26,438 bases of DNA. It comes from Clostridia bacterium. GTDB taxonomy: Bacteria > Bacillota > Clostridia > Christensenellales > Aristaeellaceae. The stretch lies in assembly GCA_017537105.1 (NCBI GenBank), contig JAFWBZ010000195.1:1-26438 (forward strand), read 5' to 3'. Positions 14,411 to 21,046 of the stretch are shown in pieces; position 1 is the stretch's first letter, and every line of letters begins with the position of its first letter. The notes under the pieces are model-generated. The model was given only the letters and a program-made list of their open reading frames with translations, made no database searches and was not told the DNA's origin. A program made the translations under genes and the position numbers.

Positions 14411-15940
14411 ATGGAACGCAAACTGCTCATGACCATACGCGGTGTCACCAAGCAATATCCGGGCACGCTCGCCCTCAACAACATAGATATGGACGTCTAC
14501 GGCGGCGAGGTGCTGGGCCTGATCGGCGAGAACGGCGCGGGCAAGTCCACGCTGATGAAGATCATGATCGGTGCCGAGACCGCCACCAGCGGCACGCTGG
14601 AGATGCACGGCAAGCCCTACGCGCCCCACACGCCCATCGAGGCCATGAAGCTGGGCGTGGGCATGGTGTTCCAGGAGCAGTCGCTGATCATGAACCTGAC
14701 GGTGGCGCAGAACATCTACATCGGCCGCGAGGAGCAATACGTCAAGCACGCGCTGGTGGACACCCGCCGCATGAACGAGGACGCGCAGAAGGTGCTGCAG
14801 GGCCTGGAGATCACGAACATCAAGTCCGGCACCCGCGTCAACCGGCTGGACTTCGCGGACCGCCAGATGGTGGAGATCGCCAAGGTGTTCGATTCCGTGG
14901 GCGCCAGCGAGGGCGAGGGCTCCATCATCCTGCTGGACGAGCCCACCTCGGTGCTCAGCGAAAAGGAGATCCAGCAGCTGTTCCGCCACGTGCGCCGGCT
15001 GTGCACCCGAGGCAACGCCGTGATCTTCGTCTCCCACAAGCTGGACGAGGTCATGGAGATCGCGGACCGCATCTGCGTGTTCAAGGACGGCTGCAAGGTG
15101 GACGAGATGCCCAATGAGAACCTGGACGAGGGCATCCTCTACGAGAAGATGGTGGGCAAGACGGCCTCCGGCGAGTACTACCACGTGGCCCGCCAGCGCG
15201 TGCCGGAGCAGGACGTGGTGCTGGAGCTCAGAAAGCTGTGCAAGCGCGGCTATTTCGCCGACGTGGACCTCCAGCTGCACAAGGGCGAGATCCTGGGCAT
15301 CTGCGGCGTAGTCGGCTCCGGCAAGGAGGACCTGTGCGCCGTGATCTGCGGCGACGAGGACCCCACTGGCGGTGAGATCCTGGTGCGCGGCCAGTCCCAG
15401 CGCTTCGCGAGCCCTTCACAGGCCCGCAAGGCGGCCAGCATCCTTTCGGTCCCCCGCGAGCGCCGCGTGGAGGGCATCATCGGCGAGCTCTCCGCCTATG
15501 AAAACATCTGCATGAGCAACTTCGACGGAGTGCGCCAGAACGGCGTCATCTCCGACAAGCTGGCCAAGGTCCAGGCGGAAAAGTACGTCCAGGAGCTCTC
15601 CATCAAGCTGCCCTCGGTGAATCAGAGGGTGGGCCGGCTCTCCGGCGGCAACGCCCAGAAGGTGGTCTTCGCCCGCATCCTGGCCTCGGGCTGCGATATC
15701 CTGATCCTGGACCATCCCACCCGCGGCGTGGACGTGGGCGCCAAGACGGAGATCTACTCCATCATCCGCGACATCGCAGACCAAGGCAAGAGCCTGATCG
15801 TGCTGGGCGACACGCTGGACGAGACCATCGGCCTTTCCAACCGCGTGGCGGTGATGAAGGACGGCGAGATCACGAAGATGTTTGACGCGCCGCCGGACGG
15901 CAAGCCCGAGCAGGTGGACATCGTCAAGTATATGATGTGA
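14411..15940 (+). CDS. CUT2 sugar ABC transporter ATPase (RbsA-like), system 2, with degenerate NBD2
   Basis: Double-NBD ATPase of 509 residues. NBD1 looks active: Walker A GENGAGKST (39-47), Walker B SIILLDEPTSVL, H-loop FVSHKLDE. Its signature LDFADRQ is further from LSGGQ than the RbsA-type LSIGDQQ. NBD2 has P-loop-like GVVGSGKED (299-307, Lys retained but no following Ser/Thr) and signature LSGGNAQ. Its Walker B reads LILDHPTRGVDVGAK, in which the catalytic Glu is replaced by His435. The H-loop position reads VLGDTLDE. The composite site made by NBD1 Walker A/B and the NBD2 signature is complete, so the protein should still hydrolyse ATP at one site. Start ATG 14411 has AAAGGAGGGG at 14394-14403. 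It sits between two different permease genes. Confidence 0.93.
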   Translation: MERKLLMTIRGVTKQYPGTLALNNIDMDVYGGEVLGLIGENGAGKSTLMKIMIGAETATSGTLEMHGKPYAPHTPIEAMKLGVGMVFQEQSLIMNLTVAQNIYIGREEQYVKHALVDTRRMNEDAQKVLQGLEITNIKSGTRVNRLDFADRQMVEIAKVFDSVGASEGEGSIILLDEPTSVLSEKEIQQLFRHVRRLCTRGNAVIFVSHKLDEVMEIADRICVFKDGCKVDEMPNENLDEGILYEKMVGKTASGEYYHVARQRVPEQDVVLELRKLCKRGYFADVDLQLHKGEILGICGVVGSGKEDLCAVICGDEDPTGGEILVRGQSQRFASPSQARKAASILSVPRERRVEGIIGELSAYENICMSNFDGVRQNGVISDKLAKVQAEKYVQELSIKLPSVNQRVGRLSGGNAQKVVFARILASGCDILILDHPTRGVDVGAKTEIYSIIRDIADQGKSLIVLGDTLDETIGLSNRVAVMKDGEITKMFDAPPDGKPEQVDIVKYMM

Positions 15941-15948
15941 GGTGCAAT

Positions 15949-16929
15949 ATGGAAAGCGTGAAAAACATCCGGAACAAAGCCAGCATGGATCGCGAGACGC
16001 TGACCAAGATCTTCTCGCTGATCTCCACCATTGTCATCTCCGTGGTATTCTGCGCGATGAACCCGTCCTTCCTGGGCACGAAGAATATCACCAACCTGCT
16101 GCGCGACATGTCCCCCGTGCTGGTGATGGCCTGCGGTGAGGCGTATGTGCTGATGCTGGGCTCCATCGACCTGTCCACCGGCACCGTGGCCTCCTGCGCC
16201 GCCGTCATGATGACGGTGCTCCTGCAGAGCGTGGGCGCCTGGGCCTATCCCATCGTGATCCTCTACGGCGTGTTCGCCGGCACGATGAACGGCGTGCTCC
16301 ACACCAAGCTGGGCGTGCCCTCGTTCATCGCGACGCTGTCCACTCAGGCCATCTGGCAGAGCGCGGCCTACCTGCTCTCCGGCGGCCAGCCCCTGTCCCT
16401 GCTGCCCGCGGCCTGGCCGCTGGTGAACTGGGCCAAGGTGAACGTCCTGGACTGCATCCCGCTGCTCTTCTTGGCGGCGCTGGTGGTGCTGCTCATCTAT
16501 TCCTTCGTCAGCCGCTACACCGGCATCGGCCGCACGGTGAAGTCCGTGGGCTCCAACGAGCGTGCCACCTGGCTCATGGGCCAGAACGTGCACGGCGCGA
16601 AGATCCTTGCCTTCATGTTCTCCGGCCTCGGCGCGGCCATCGGCGGCATCTTCTTCGCCGTCAAGGCCAAGAGCGGTATCCCCACCGTGGGAGTGCAGTA
16701 CAACATGCTGGGCATCGCCGCGGCGGTGCTGGGCGGCGTGCAGATGACCGGCGGCAAGGGCTCCATCTTCATGACGCTGCTGGGCGCGCTGCTCATCACC
16801 ATCATCCAGAACGGCATGAACGTGGTGGGCGTGGACGGCCTGTGGCAGCAGATCATCTTTGGCGCGCTGCTGTTGGCGGCGATCTTCATGAACTCCGATA
16901 AAGACCACAAGGGCCTGATTGTCAAATAA
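15949..16929 (+). CDS. CUT2 sugar ABC transporter permease (RbsC family), system 2 subunit B
   Basis: Polytopic permease of 326 residues. The N-terminus is basic (MESVKNIRNKASMDRETLTK) before a first TM, IFSLISTIVISVVFCAM. The family signature is GSIDLSTG, the ATPase-contact loop GRTVKSVGSNERATWLMG, and the late block GGVQMTGGKGSIFMTLLGAL. Start ATG 15949 has GAGGTG at 15939-15944, overlapping the ATPase stop. A GTG at 15937 is in frame but overlaps the ATPase coding end without an SD. It closes the system 2 operon, and a new promoter starts within 15 nt of its stop. It pairs with the permease at 13382 to give a heterodimer, but the two permease genes are separated by the ATPase gene, unlike in systems 1 and 3. 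Confidence 0.92.
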   Translation: MESVKNIRNKASMDRETLTKIFSLISTIVISVVFCAMNPSFLGTKNITNLLRDMSPVLVMACGEAYVLMLGSIDLSTGTVASCAAVMMTVLLQSVGAWAYPIVILYGVFAGTMNGVLHTKLGVPSFIATLSTQAIWQSAAYLLSGGQPLSLLPAAWPLVNWAKVNVLDCIPLLFLAALVVLLIYSFVSRYTGIGRTVKSVGSNERATWLMGQNVHGAKILAFMFSGLGAAIGGIFFAVKAKSGIPTVGVQYNMLGIAAAVLGGVQMTGGKGSIFMTLLGALLITIIQNGMNVVGVDGLWQQIIFGALLLAAIFMNSDKDHKGLIVK

Positions 16930-16943
16930 CGATGATTCGCCGG

Positions 16944-16972
16944 TTGACCTGGCCGGAGTCCGTCGGTATAAT
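16944..16972 (+). promoter_or_regulatory. Sigma-70/A promoter of aldo/keto reductase unit
   Basis: TTGACC (16944-16949), 17-nt spacer, perfect TATAAT (16967-16972). Transcription should start near 16979, giving a 31-nt leader with AGGAGAGAGG before the ATG at 17010. No operator-like palindrome is evident nearby, so this unit may be constitutive. Confidence 0.88.
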
Positions 16973-17009
16973 GGTATCAGAACGATCAATCGAAGAGGAG
17001 AGAGGACAC

Positions 17010-17990
17010 ATGATCTACAAGAAAGTAAAGCGCATTGACGAGCAGATTTCCGCCCTGGGCGTGGGCTGCTGGAACTTCGGTGGCGACTGGGACAGCTCCG
17101 AGGACAACAACTCCGACCGCATCATCCACGCGGCCATCGACCTGGGCGTCAACTTTTTCGACGTCGCGCCGGTCTACGGCTGGTATCACTCGGAAGAGGT
17201 GCTGGGCAAGGCACTGGAGGGCGGCCTGCGGCAGAAGGTGGTCATCGCCTCCAAGTGCGGCCTGCTGTGGGACGAAAACCACAAGACCCGCAACTGCCTG
17301 ACGAAGAAGAGCATCCTGGAGGAGATCGACGGCAGCCTGCGCCGGCTTCGTACCGACTACATCGACATCTACCAGCTGCACTGGCCGGACCACAACACCC
17401 CCATCGAGGAGACCGCTGACGCACTGCGCGAGATCAAGGCGGCCGGCAAGATCCGCCACGTGGGCCTGAGCAACTTCTCCCAGGCGGACGTCATGAAGTT
17501 CGAGGCCATCGTGCCCGTGGACTGCCAGCAGGGCCTGTACAACATGCTCGAGCGCAACACCTCCAGCTACCACGGCATCCCGCTGGAGTACAAGACCGAG
17601 GACGAGATGCTCAAGACCGTGCGGGAGCTGGGCCAGGCATTCCTGCCCTACAGCCCCTACATGCAGGGCCTGCTGACGGGCCGCTTCACCAAGGACCACA
17701 AGTTCTCCTCCACCGACATCCGCAACGAGAACCCGAAGTTCTTCGGCGAGACCTACGCGAAGTACTACGCGGGCTACGAGCAGCTGCAGGCCTTCGCGGA
17801 CCGCATCGGCCGTCCGATGAACGAGATCTGCGTCAACTGGCTGCGGCAGAACGACGCCGTGACGGCCATCATCGGCGGCGCCTCTTCGCCCAAGCAGCTG
17901 GAGGCCAACGTGCACGCGATGGAGTGGGATTTGACGCAGGAGGAGCTGGACGAGATCGCGAAGATCATCGAGCCCTTCCGCTACATGTAA
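17010..17990 (+). CDS. Aldo/keto reductase
   Basis: NADPH-dependent (alpha/beta)8-barrel oxidoreductase of 326 residues, reducing an aldehyde or ketone or working in reverse on a sugar. The catalytic tetrad is complete: Asp51 and Tyr56 in NFFDVAPVYG, Lys82 in IASKCG, His124 in YQLHWPD. GKIRHVGLSN and the C-terminal AIIGGASSPKQLEAN (cofactor-phosphate loop) are also standard. It is of the bacterial AKR type (YajO/L-glyceraldehyde 3-phosphate reductase/galactose dehydrogenase-like group). Start ATG 17010 has AGGAGAGAGG at about 16996-17005. An in-frame ATG at 16932 lies upstream of the promoter's -35 and is rejected. It is transcribed from its own promoter and precedes a VOC protein and a redox protein, so it is probably not regulated with the flanking transporters. 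Confidence 0.94.
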   Translation: MIYKKVKRIDEQISALGVGCWNFGGDWDSSEDNNSDRIIHAAIDLGVNFFDVAPVYGWYHSEEVLGKALEGGLRQKVVIASKCGLLWDENHKTRNCLTKKSILEEIDGSLRRLRTDYIDIYQLHWPDHNTPIEETADALREIKAAGKIRHVGLSNFSQADVMKFEAIVPVDCQQGLYNMLERNTSSYHGIPLEYKTEDEMLKTVRELGQAFLPYSPYMQGLLTGRFTKDHKFSSTDIRNENPKFFGETYAKYYAGYEQLQAFADRIGRPMNEICVNWLRQNDAVTAIIGGASSPKQLEANVHAMEWDLTQEELDEIAKIIEPFRYM

Positions 17991-17993
17991 TCT

Positions 17994-18014
17994 GGATCCG
18001 TCCAGGCGGATTTT
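17994..18014 (+). terminator. Weak terminator-like hairpin after aldo/keto reductase gene
   Basis: ATCCG (17996-18000) pairs with CGGAT (18007-18011), extendable by two G-U pairs, loop TCCAGG, followed by TTT and CC. It starts 3 nt after the stop codon. The stem is short and the U-run short, so it would be partial at best. Confidence 0.35.
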
Positions 18015-18018
18015 CCAT

Positions 18019-18066
18019 GGCGCGGGTTCCGGGAATCGGCAGGCGTCAATGCCCGGAACCCGCGCC
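18019..18066 (+). other. Perfect 15-bp inverted repeat (intercistronic hairpin)
   Basis: GGCGCGGGTTCCGGG (18019-18033) is exactly complementary to CCCGGAACCCGCGCC (18052-18066), with an 18-nt loop. It is very stable and not followed by a T-run. It lies in the 124-nt gap between the aldo/keto reductase and VOC genes. A smaller stem (CCGCC/GGCGG, about 18080-18097) follows before the SD. It could act as an attenuator or processing block, or be a mobile palindromic unit if similar copies occur elsewhere in the genome. Confidence 0.7.
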
Positions 18067-18114
18067 GTTGTCCTCTGCGCCGCCGAAGGACGGCGGAGAA
18101 AAGGAGCAAGGCAC

Positions 18115-18507
18115 ATGAGCATGAAACAGTTTGTCAAAGAATTCCACCATTACGGTCTGCCCACCCGGGACATGGACGCGACCATCGACTTCTACCGCAC
18201 GCTCGGTGCGGACATCGTGTTTGAAACTGTGGTGCAGGAGAACGGCAAACCGTGCCGCGTGGTGCACTTTCGGGTGTCCAACCTGTACGTCGAGGCCTAC
18301 GAGCGGGACGAGATTGCCGGAAAGCCCGGCGCGCTGGACCACATTGCCGTGTCCACGGACGATATAGAAGGGGCGTTTGCCCAGGCAAAGGCGCTGGGCC
18401 TGAAGTTCGCCAAAGAGGAGATCGGCGTCTCCGACTACTGGCCTGGCACAGCGCGCTGGTTCCACTTGGTTGGTCCCAGCGGCGAGCTGGTGGAATTTGC
18501 ACAGTGA
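18115..18507 (+). CDS. VOC-superfamily (glyoxalase/bleomycin-resistance-like) protein
   Basis: Small cytosolic protein of 130 residues made of two beta-alpha-beta-beta-beta halves. The first half starts FHHYGLPTRDMDATIDFY and the second LDHIAVSTDDIEGAFAQA. Likely metal ligands are His12 (or His11), Glu60 in YVEAYE, His76 in LDHIAV and Glu127 in GELVEFAQ, the standard H-E-H-E set, so it may be a metal-dependent lyase, isomerase or epimerase. Length is typical of single-domain glyoxalase I-like proteins, but the substrate is not evident. Start ATG 18115 has AAGGAG at 18101-18106. An in-frame ATG at 18049 lies inside the loop/right arm of the preceding hairpin and would add 22 basic residues, so it is rejected. 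The redox gene follows after 11 nt. Confidence 0.85.
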   Translation: MSMKQFVKEFHHYGLPTRDMDATIDFYRTLGADIVFETVVQENGKPCRVVHFRVSNLYVEAYERDEIAGKPGALDHIAVSTDDIEGAFAQAKALGLKFAKEEIGVSDYWPGTARWFHLVGPSGELVEFAQ

Positions 18508-18518
18508 GGTGAACGACC

Positions 18519-18971
18519 ATGACGAAGCATGAGGAATTGGCCCACGAGCTGCACAGGCAGGGCTACAGCTGCGCGCAGGCGGTGGCCGCGGCGTTCAGCG
18601 ACCTGGCCGGGTTGGACCAAGCGACGCTTTTGAAGCTCACCGCCGGATTTGGCGGGGGCATCGCGGACCTGCGGGAGATCTGCGGCGCGGTCTCCGGCGC
18701 GATGATGGCGCTGGATCTGATCTACGCCGAGGGCGCGCCGAACAAGCAGGTGCGCAGCCAAAACGACTATCCCCGGCTGCAGGCGCTGGCCGGAAACTTC
18801 AAGGCGCTCAACGGAAGCATCATCTGCCGGGAGCTGCTGGGCGTCGACGGCGCAGCGCGTACCCGGCCCGCGGGCAAGACCTGCCACGACATGGTGTGCG
18901 ACGCAGCGCGGCTGGTGGACGAGTACATCGAGGCCCATCCGATCCCGGCGACCGGCGGCGAAACAAGGTAA
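18519..18971 (+). CDS. C_GCAxxG_C_C family redox-active protein
   Basis: Protein of 150 residues matching the putative redox-active C_GCAxxG_C_C family, common in anaerobes. Key elements are GYSCAQAV (Cys18), FGGGIADLREICGAVSGA (Cys55, the core motif reading CGAVSG), IICRELLG (Cys103) and TCHDMVCDAA (Cys122, Cys127). The Cys pattern implies a metal/cluster or disulfide-exchange role. To my knowledge the exact reaction of the family is not established. Start ATG 18519 has GAGGTG a few bases upstream, overlapping the end of the VOC gene. It is the last gene before a strong terminator. Its partnership with a VOC protein and an aldo/keto reductase suggests handling of a reactive carbonyl or a redox step, but that is inference. 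Confidence 0.88.
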   Translation: MTKHEELAHELHRQGYSCAQAVAAAFSDLAGLDQATLLKLTAGFGGGIADLREICGAVSGAMMALDLIYAEGAPNKQVRSQNDYPRLQALAGNFKALNGSIICRELLGVDGAARTRPAGKTCHDMVCDAARLVDEYIEAHPIPATGGETR

Positions 18972-18998
18972 CCCCAAGGGCAAATATTGGAATGACAA

Positions 18999-19043
18999 AA
19001 CGCGGCGTCCGCCCCCGATGCGGGGGGTGGACGCCGCGTTTTT
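18999..19043. terminator. Bidirectional rho-independent terminator
   Basis: AACGCGGCGTCC (18999-19010) pairs with GGACGCCGCGTT (19029-19040), continued by a G-U pair and CCCCC/GGGGG (19012-19016 with 19023-19027), total stem about 18 bp, loop GATGCG. TTTTT ends at 19043. On the other side AAAA (18997-19000) gives a U-run on the minus strand. It therefore serves both the + strand redox gene and the - strand hydrolase gene converging on it. Confidence 0.93.
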
Positions 19044-19081
19044 CCGCGCGGGCAGACGCCGCAGTGCGGCGCCCTTTGCAC

Positions 19082-19837
19082 TCACTGCGGGCAGATGGCC
19101 CAGGCGCGCACGGGCAGGCCGGTGGCGCCGTCGAAGCGCGGCCAGGCGGCCAGCAGCAGGGCGCCGGCGGCGGGCACCTGGTCCAGGTTCTGCATCACTT
19201 CGATCTGCAGCTTGCCCTTGGCCAGCACGTAGCGCTCACAGGCGAGGTCTTCCGCCGCCACCGCTTCCAGGCTGGCGTCCGTGTCCAGGGTCTCGTGGCC
19301 GTTGGCCGCCGCGTTGCGCGTCTCGTAGATGTACTTCAGCGCGTCCAGCGACCAGCCGGGGCAGTGTTCGCCGCCCTCGTCATCCAGGTTGGAGAAGGCG
19401 TTCATGTCCGGCCAGCGCTTGTACCAGTCCGTGCGCAGTGCCACAAAGGCGCCGTCCGGGATGGGGCCGTGCTCCGCCTCCCAGGCGCGGATGTCGTCCG
19501 CCTTGACGGCATAGTGCACGTCCTGTGCCACCTGCCGGGTGATGTCGATCACACACAGCGGGTACAGCATGTTCCGAACGCCGTAGGCCTCAGACAGCGC
19601 GCCCTCCCGGACGAAGTGGCCGGGGAAGTCCACGTGGGTGCCGAACTGGCCGGGAAACTTGAAGGTCTGAATCTGGCACTCCAGCATGGGGTTGCCCCAG
19701 TCGAATACCACCTTGCCCAGCTCCACGGAGCCCTCCGGGATGCCGGCCCAATAGGGACTGTCGTTGTTCATGGCGTGGGAAAGCTCCACCCAGCGGCACT
19801 GGTTCAGCGTGTCCAGCACGTTCCACAGAGATTGCAT
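19082..19837 (-). CDS. Cyclase-family metal-dependent hydrolase (kynurenine formamidase-like)
   Basis: Protein of 251 residues in the cyclase/kynurenine formamidase family (PF04199). Members hydrolyse amide or lactone bonds using a metal held by the H-x-D-x3-H motif, here GTHVDFPGHF with His68, Asp70 and His74. An early VELSHAMNNDSPYW block and a later HCPGWSLDAL segment (in the position of the 'pG.s.ea...L' helix) fit the family. A C-terminal VPAAGALLLAAWPRFDGATG matches the ligand-binding end. Start: the second Met (complement of 19835-19837), because GGGAGGG lies about 6 nt upstream. A Met 5 codons earlier overlaps that SD and is rejected. It is a monocistronic gene, divergent from regulator 2 and sharing its intergenic region, so it could be co-controlled. 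It may open a lactone or amide formed in the sugar pathway; this is inference. Confidence 0.88.
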   Translation of the reverse strand: MQSLWNVLDTLNQCRWVELSHAMNNDSPYWAGIPEGSVELGKVVFDWGNPMLECQIQTFKFPGQFGTHVDFPGHFVREGALSEAYGVRNMLYPLCVIDITRQVAQDVHYAVKADDIRAWEAEHGPIPDGAFVALRTDWYKRWPDMNAFSNLDDEGGEHCPGWSLDALKYIYETRNAAANGHETLDTDASLEAVAAEDLACERYVLAKGKLQIEVMQNLDQVPAAGALLLAAWPRFDGATGLPVRAWAICPQ

Positions 19838-19869
19838 ACCGATCCCTCCCATAGTTTATGGTTGCCTCC

Positions 19870-19898
19870 ATTATAATGAAAAGCGGCCGAAAAGTAAA
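19870..19898 (-). promoter_or_regulatory. Promoter of cyclase-family gene (minus strand)
   Basis: On the minus strand, TTTACT (complement of 19893-19898), 17-nt spacer, TATAAT (complement of 19870-19875). The predicted start near 19863 gives a leader of about 26 nt. It faces away from the regulator 2 promoter, and about 40 bp separate the two -35 elements. Confidence 0.75.
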
Positions 19899-19940
19899 GG
19901 GCAGGAAGGCCCGCCACGGCCGAATTGGAAAGAAAGTGTA

Positions 19941-19969
19941 TTGACAAACGGTAATAAAAAAGTTATAAT
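19941..19969 (+). promoter_or_regulatory. Consensus sigma-70/A promoter of lacI-type gene 2
   Basis: Perfect TTGACA (19941-19946), 17-nt A-rich spacer, perfect TATAAT (19964-19969). Such a strong promoter is normally kept in check by a repressor, and an operator-like palindrome follows immediately. Confidence 0.93.
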
Positions 19970-19976
19970 GACTATA

Positions 19977-19990
19977 TTAAAACGCTTTAA
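19977..19990 (+). promoter_or_regulatory. Probable LacI-type operator of regulator 2
   Basis: TTAAAACGCTTTAA, a near-perfect palindrome with the central CG of LacI-family sites, located at about +1 to +14 of the predicted transcript. It differs entirely from the regulator 1 operators, so the two regulators should not cross-talk. I did not find a second copy in the window, so any further sites would be elsewhere. Confidence 0.65.
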
Positions 19991-20005
19991 ATCTGGAGAG
20001 AATGG

Positions 20006-21013
20006 ATGCGCGTAAAGATTGAGGACGTTGCCCGGCGGGCCGGGGTATCGACGGCGACGGTGTCGCTGGCGCTGAACGGGAACGCCAAAATCAACGCCCA
20101 GACCCGGGACCGGATTGAGGCCGTCGCGAAGGAGCTGGGGTATCGGCCCAATCCCTACGCGAAGCGCCTCGCCATGCGCAAGAGCCGGCAGATCGGGCTG
20201 ATCGTTCCGGACATTGAGAACATCTACTACTCCGCGCTGGCGCAGCACGCGCTCAACGAGCTGCTGACCAGCGGGTACGCGCTGACGATTTCCACCAGCA
20301 TGAATTCCCCGCAGATGGAGCGGCGGATCGTCTCCGACATGATCGGCAACTGCGTCGAGGGCCTGCTCATCGCGCCCGTGGAAAAGCCGAACGGAGATGT
20401 CAGCTATCTGGACAGGCTGGATGGAGCCGGCATCCCCTATCTCTTCGTGACGTCCCGCTACCCCCAGCTGGAGCGTCCGAGCGTGATGTGCGACCTCTAC
20501 GCCGGCATGAAGCAGCTGCTGGCGACGCTCCACGCGCACGGCTATCGCCGGATGGCGATGCTCAGCGGCAGCTCCGACGTGTACTGCTTCGACCTGCGGG
20601 ACAATGCGTATCGGGATTTCCTGCGCGAGCAGGGGCTGGAGGAGCGCCGAATCGAGCATCTCAACGGCGTGCGCTACGACGACAGCTACCGGTTTGTGCA
20701 GCACATGGATGTCGAAGGCGTCGAGGCCATCGTGTGCGTGAACGACATGATGGCGCTGGGCGCGATCAACGCGCTGAGCGAGCGCGGCCTGCGCGTCCCG
20801 GAGGACATCGCGGTTGCCGGCTTCGACGACAGCATTTTCAGCAGGGTTTCCCCCGTGGCCCTCACCACCGTGCGCCAGGATGTGCACGGGATGGCGGTCC
20901 GGGCGGCCAAATGGATACTCGATCTCGCCCGGGACGGCGCGGAAGCGGAGGAGAGCCTCCGACCGATTCCCTGCGAGGTCATCGTGCGCCGGTCCACGGG
21001 CAGGCTCGCGTGA
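20006..21013 (+). CDS. LacI/GalR-family transcriptional regulator 2
   Basis: Repressor of 335 residues. The helix-turn-helix reads KIEDVARRAGVSTATVSLAL (4-23). The second helix carries VSLAL where regulator 1 has VSRVI, in line with a different operator. A hinge segment, YRPNPYAKRLAMRKS, follows. The effector domain starts QIGLIVPDIENIYYSALAQ and contains VCVNDMMALGAINAL and VPEDIAVAGFDD, standard for the family. Start ATG 20006 has GGAGAG at 19995-20000. The isomerase gene starts 33 nt downstream with no terminator, so regulator, isomerase and transporter system 3 may form one transcript from 19941. If so, the autoregulatory operator would control the whole cluster, and perhaps the divergent hydrolase. 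Confidence 0.95.
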   Translation: MRVKIEDVARRAGVSTATVSLALNGNAKINAQTRDRIEAVAKELGYRPNPYAKRLAMRKSRQIGLIVPDIENIYYSALAQHALNELLTSGYALTISTSMNSPQMERRIVSDMIGNCVEGLLIAPVEKPNGDVSYLDRLDGAGIPYLFVTSRYPQLERPSVMCDLYAGMKQLLATLHAHGYRRMAMLSGSSDVYCFDLRDNAYRDFLREQGLEERRIEHLNGVRYDDSYRFVQHMDVEGVEAIVCVNDMMALGAINALSERGLRVPEDIAVAGFDDSIFSRVSPVALTTVRQDVHGMAVRAAKWILDLARDGAEAEESLRPIPCEVIVRRSTGRLA

Positions 21014-21046
21014 CGGCGAAGATCAGTAAGGAAAGGAAGAATCACC

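Noticed and set aside
16932..17009. Earlier in-frame start of the aldo/keto reductase at 16932
   Set aside because: It lies upstream of the -35 of the gene's own promoter, and the family's N-terminus begins at 17010.
18049..18114. Earlier in-frame start of the VOC protein at 18049
   Set aside because: It sits in the hairpin loop without an SD and adds a basic segment absent from VOC proteins.
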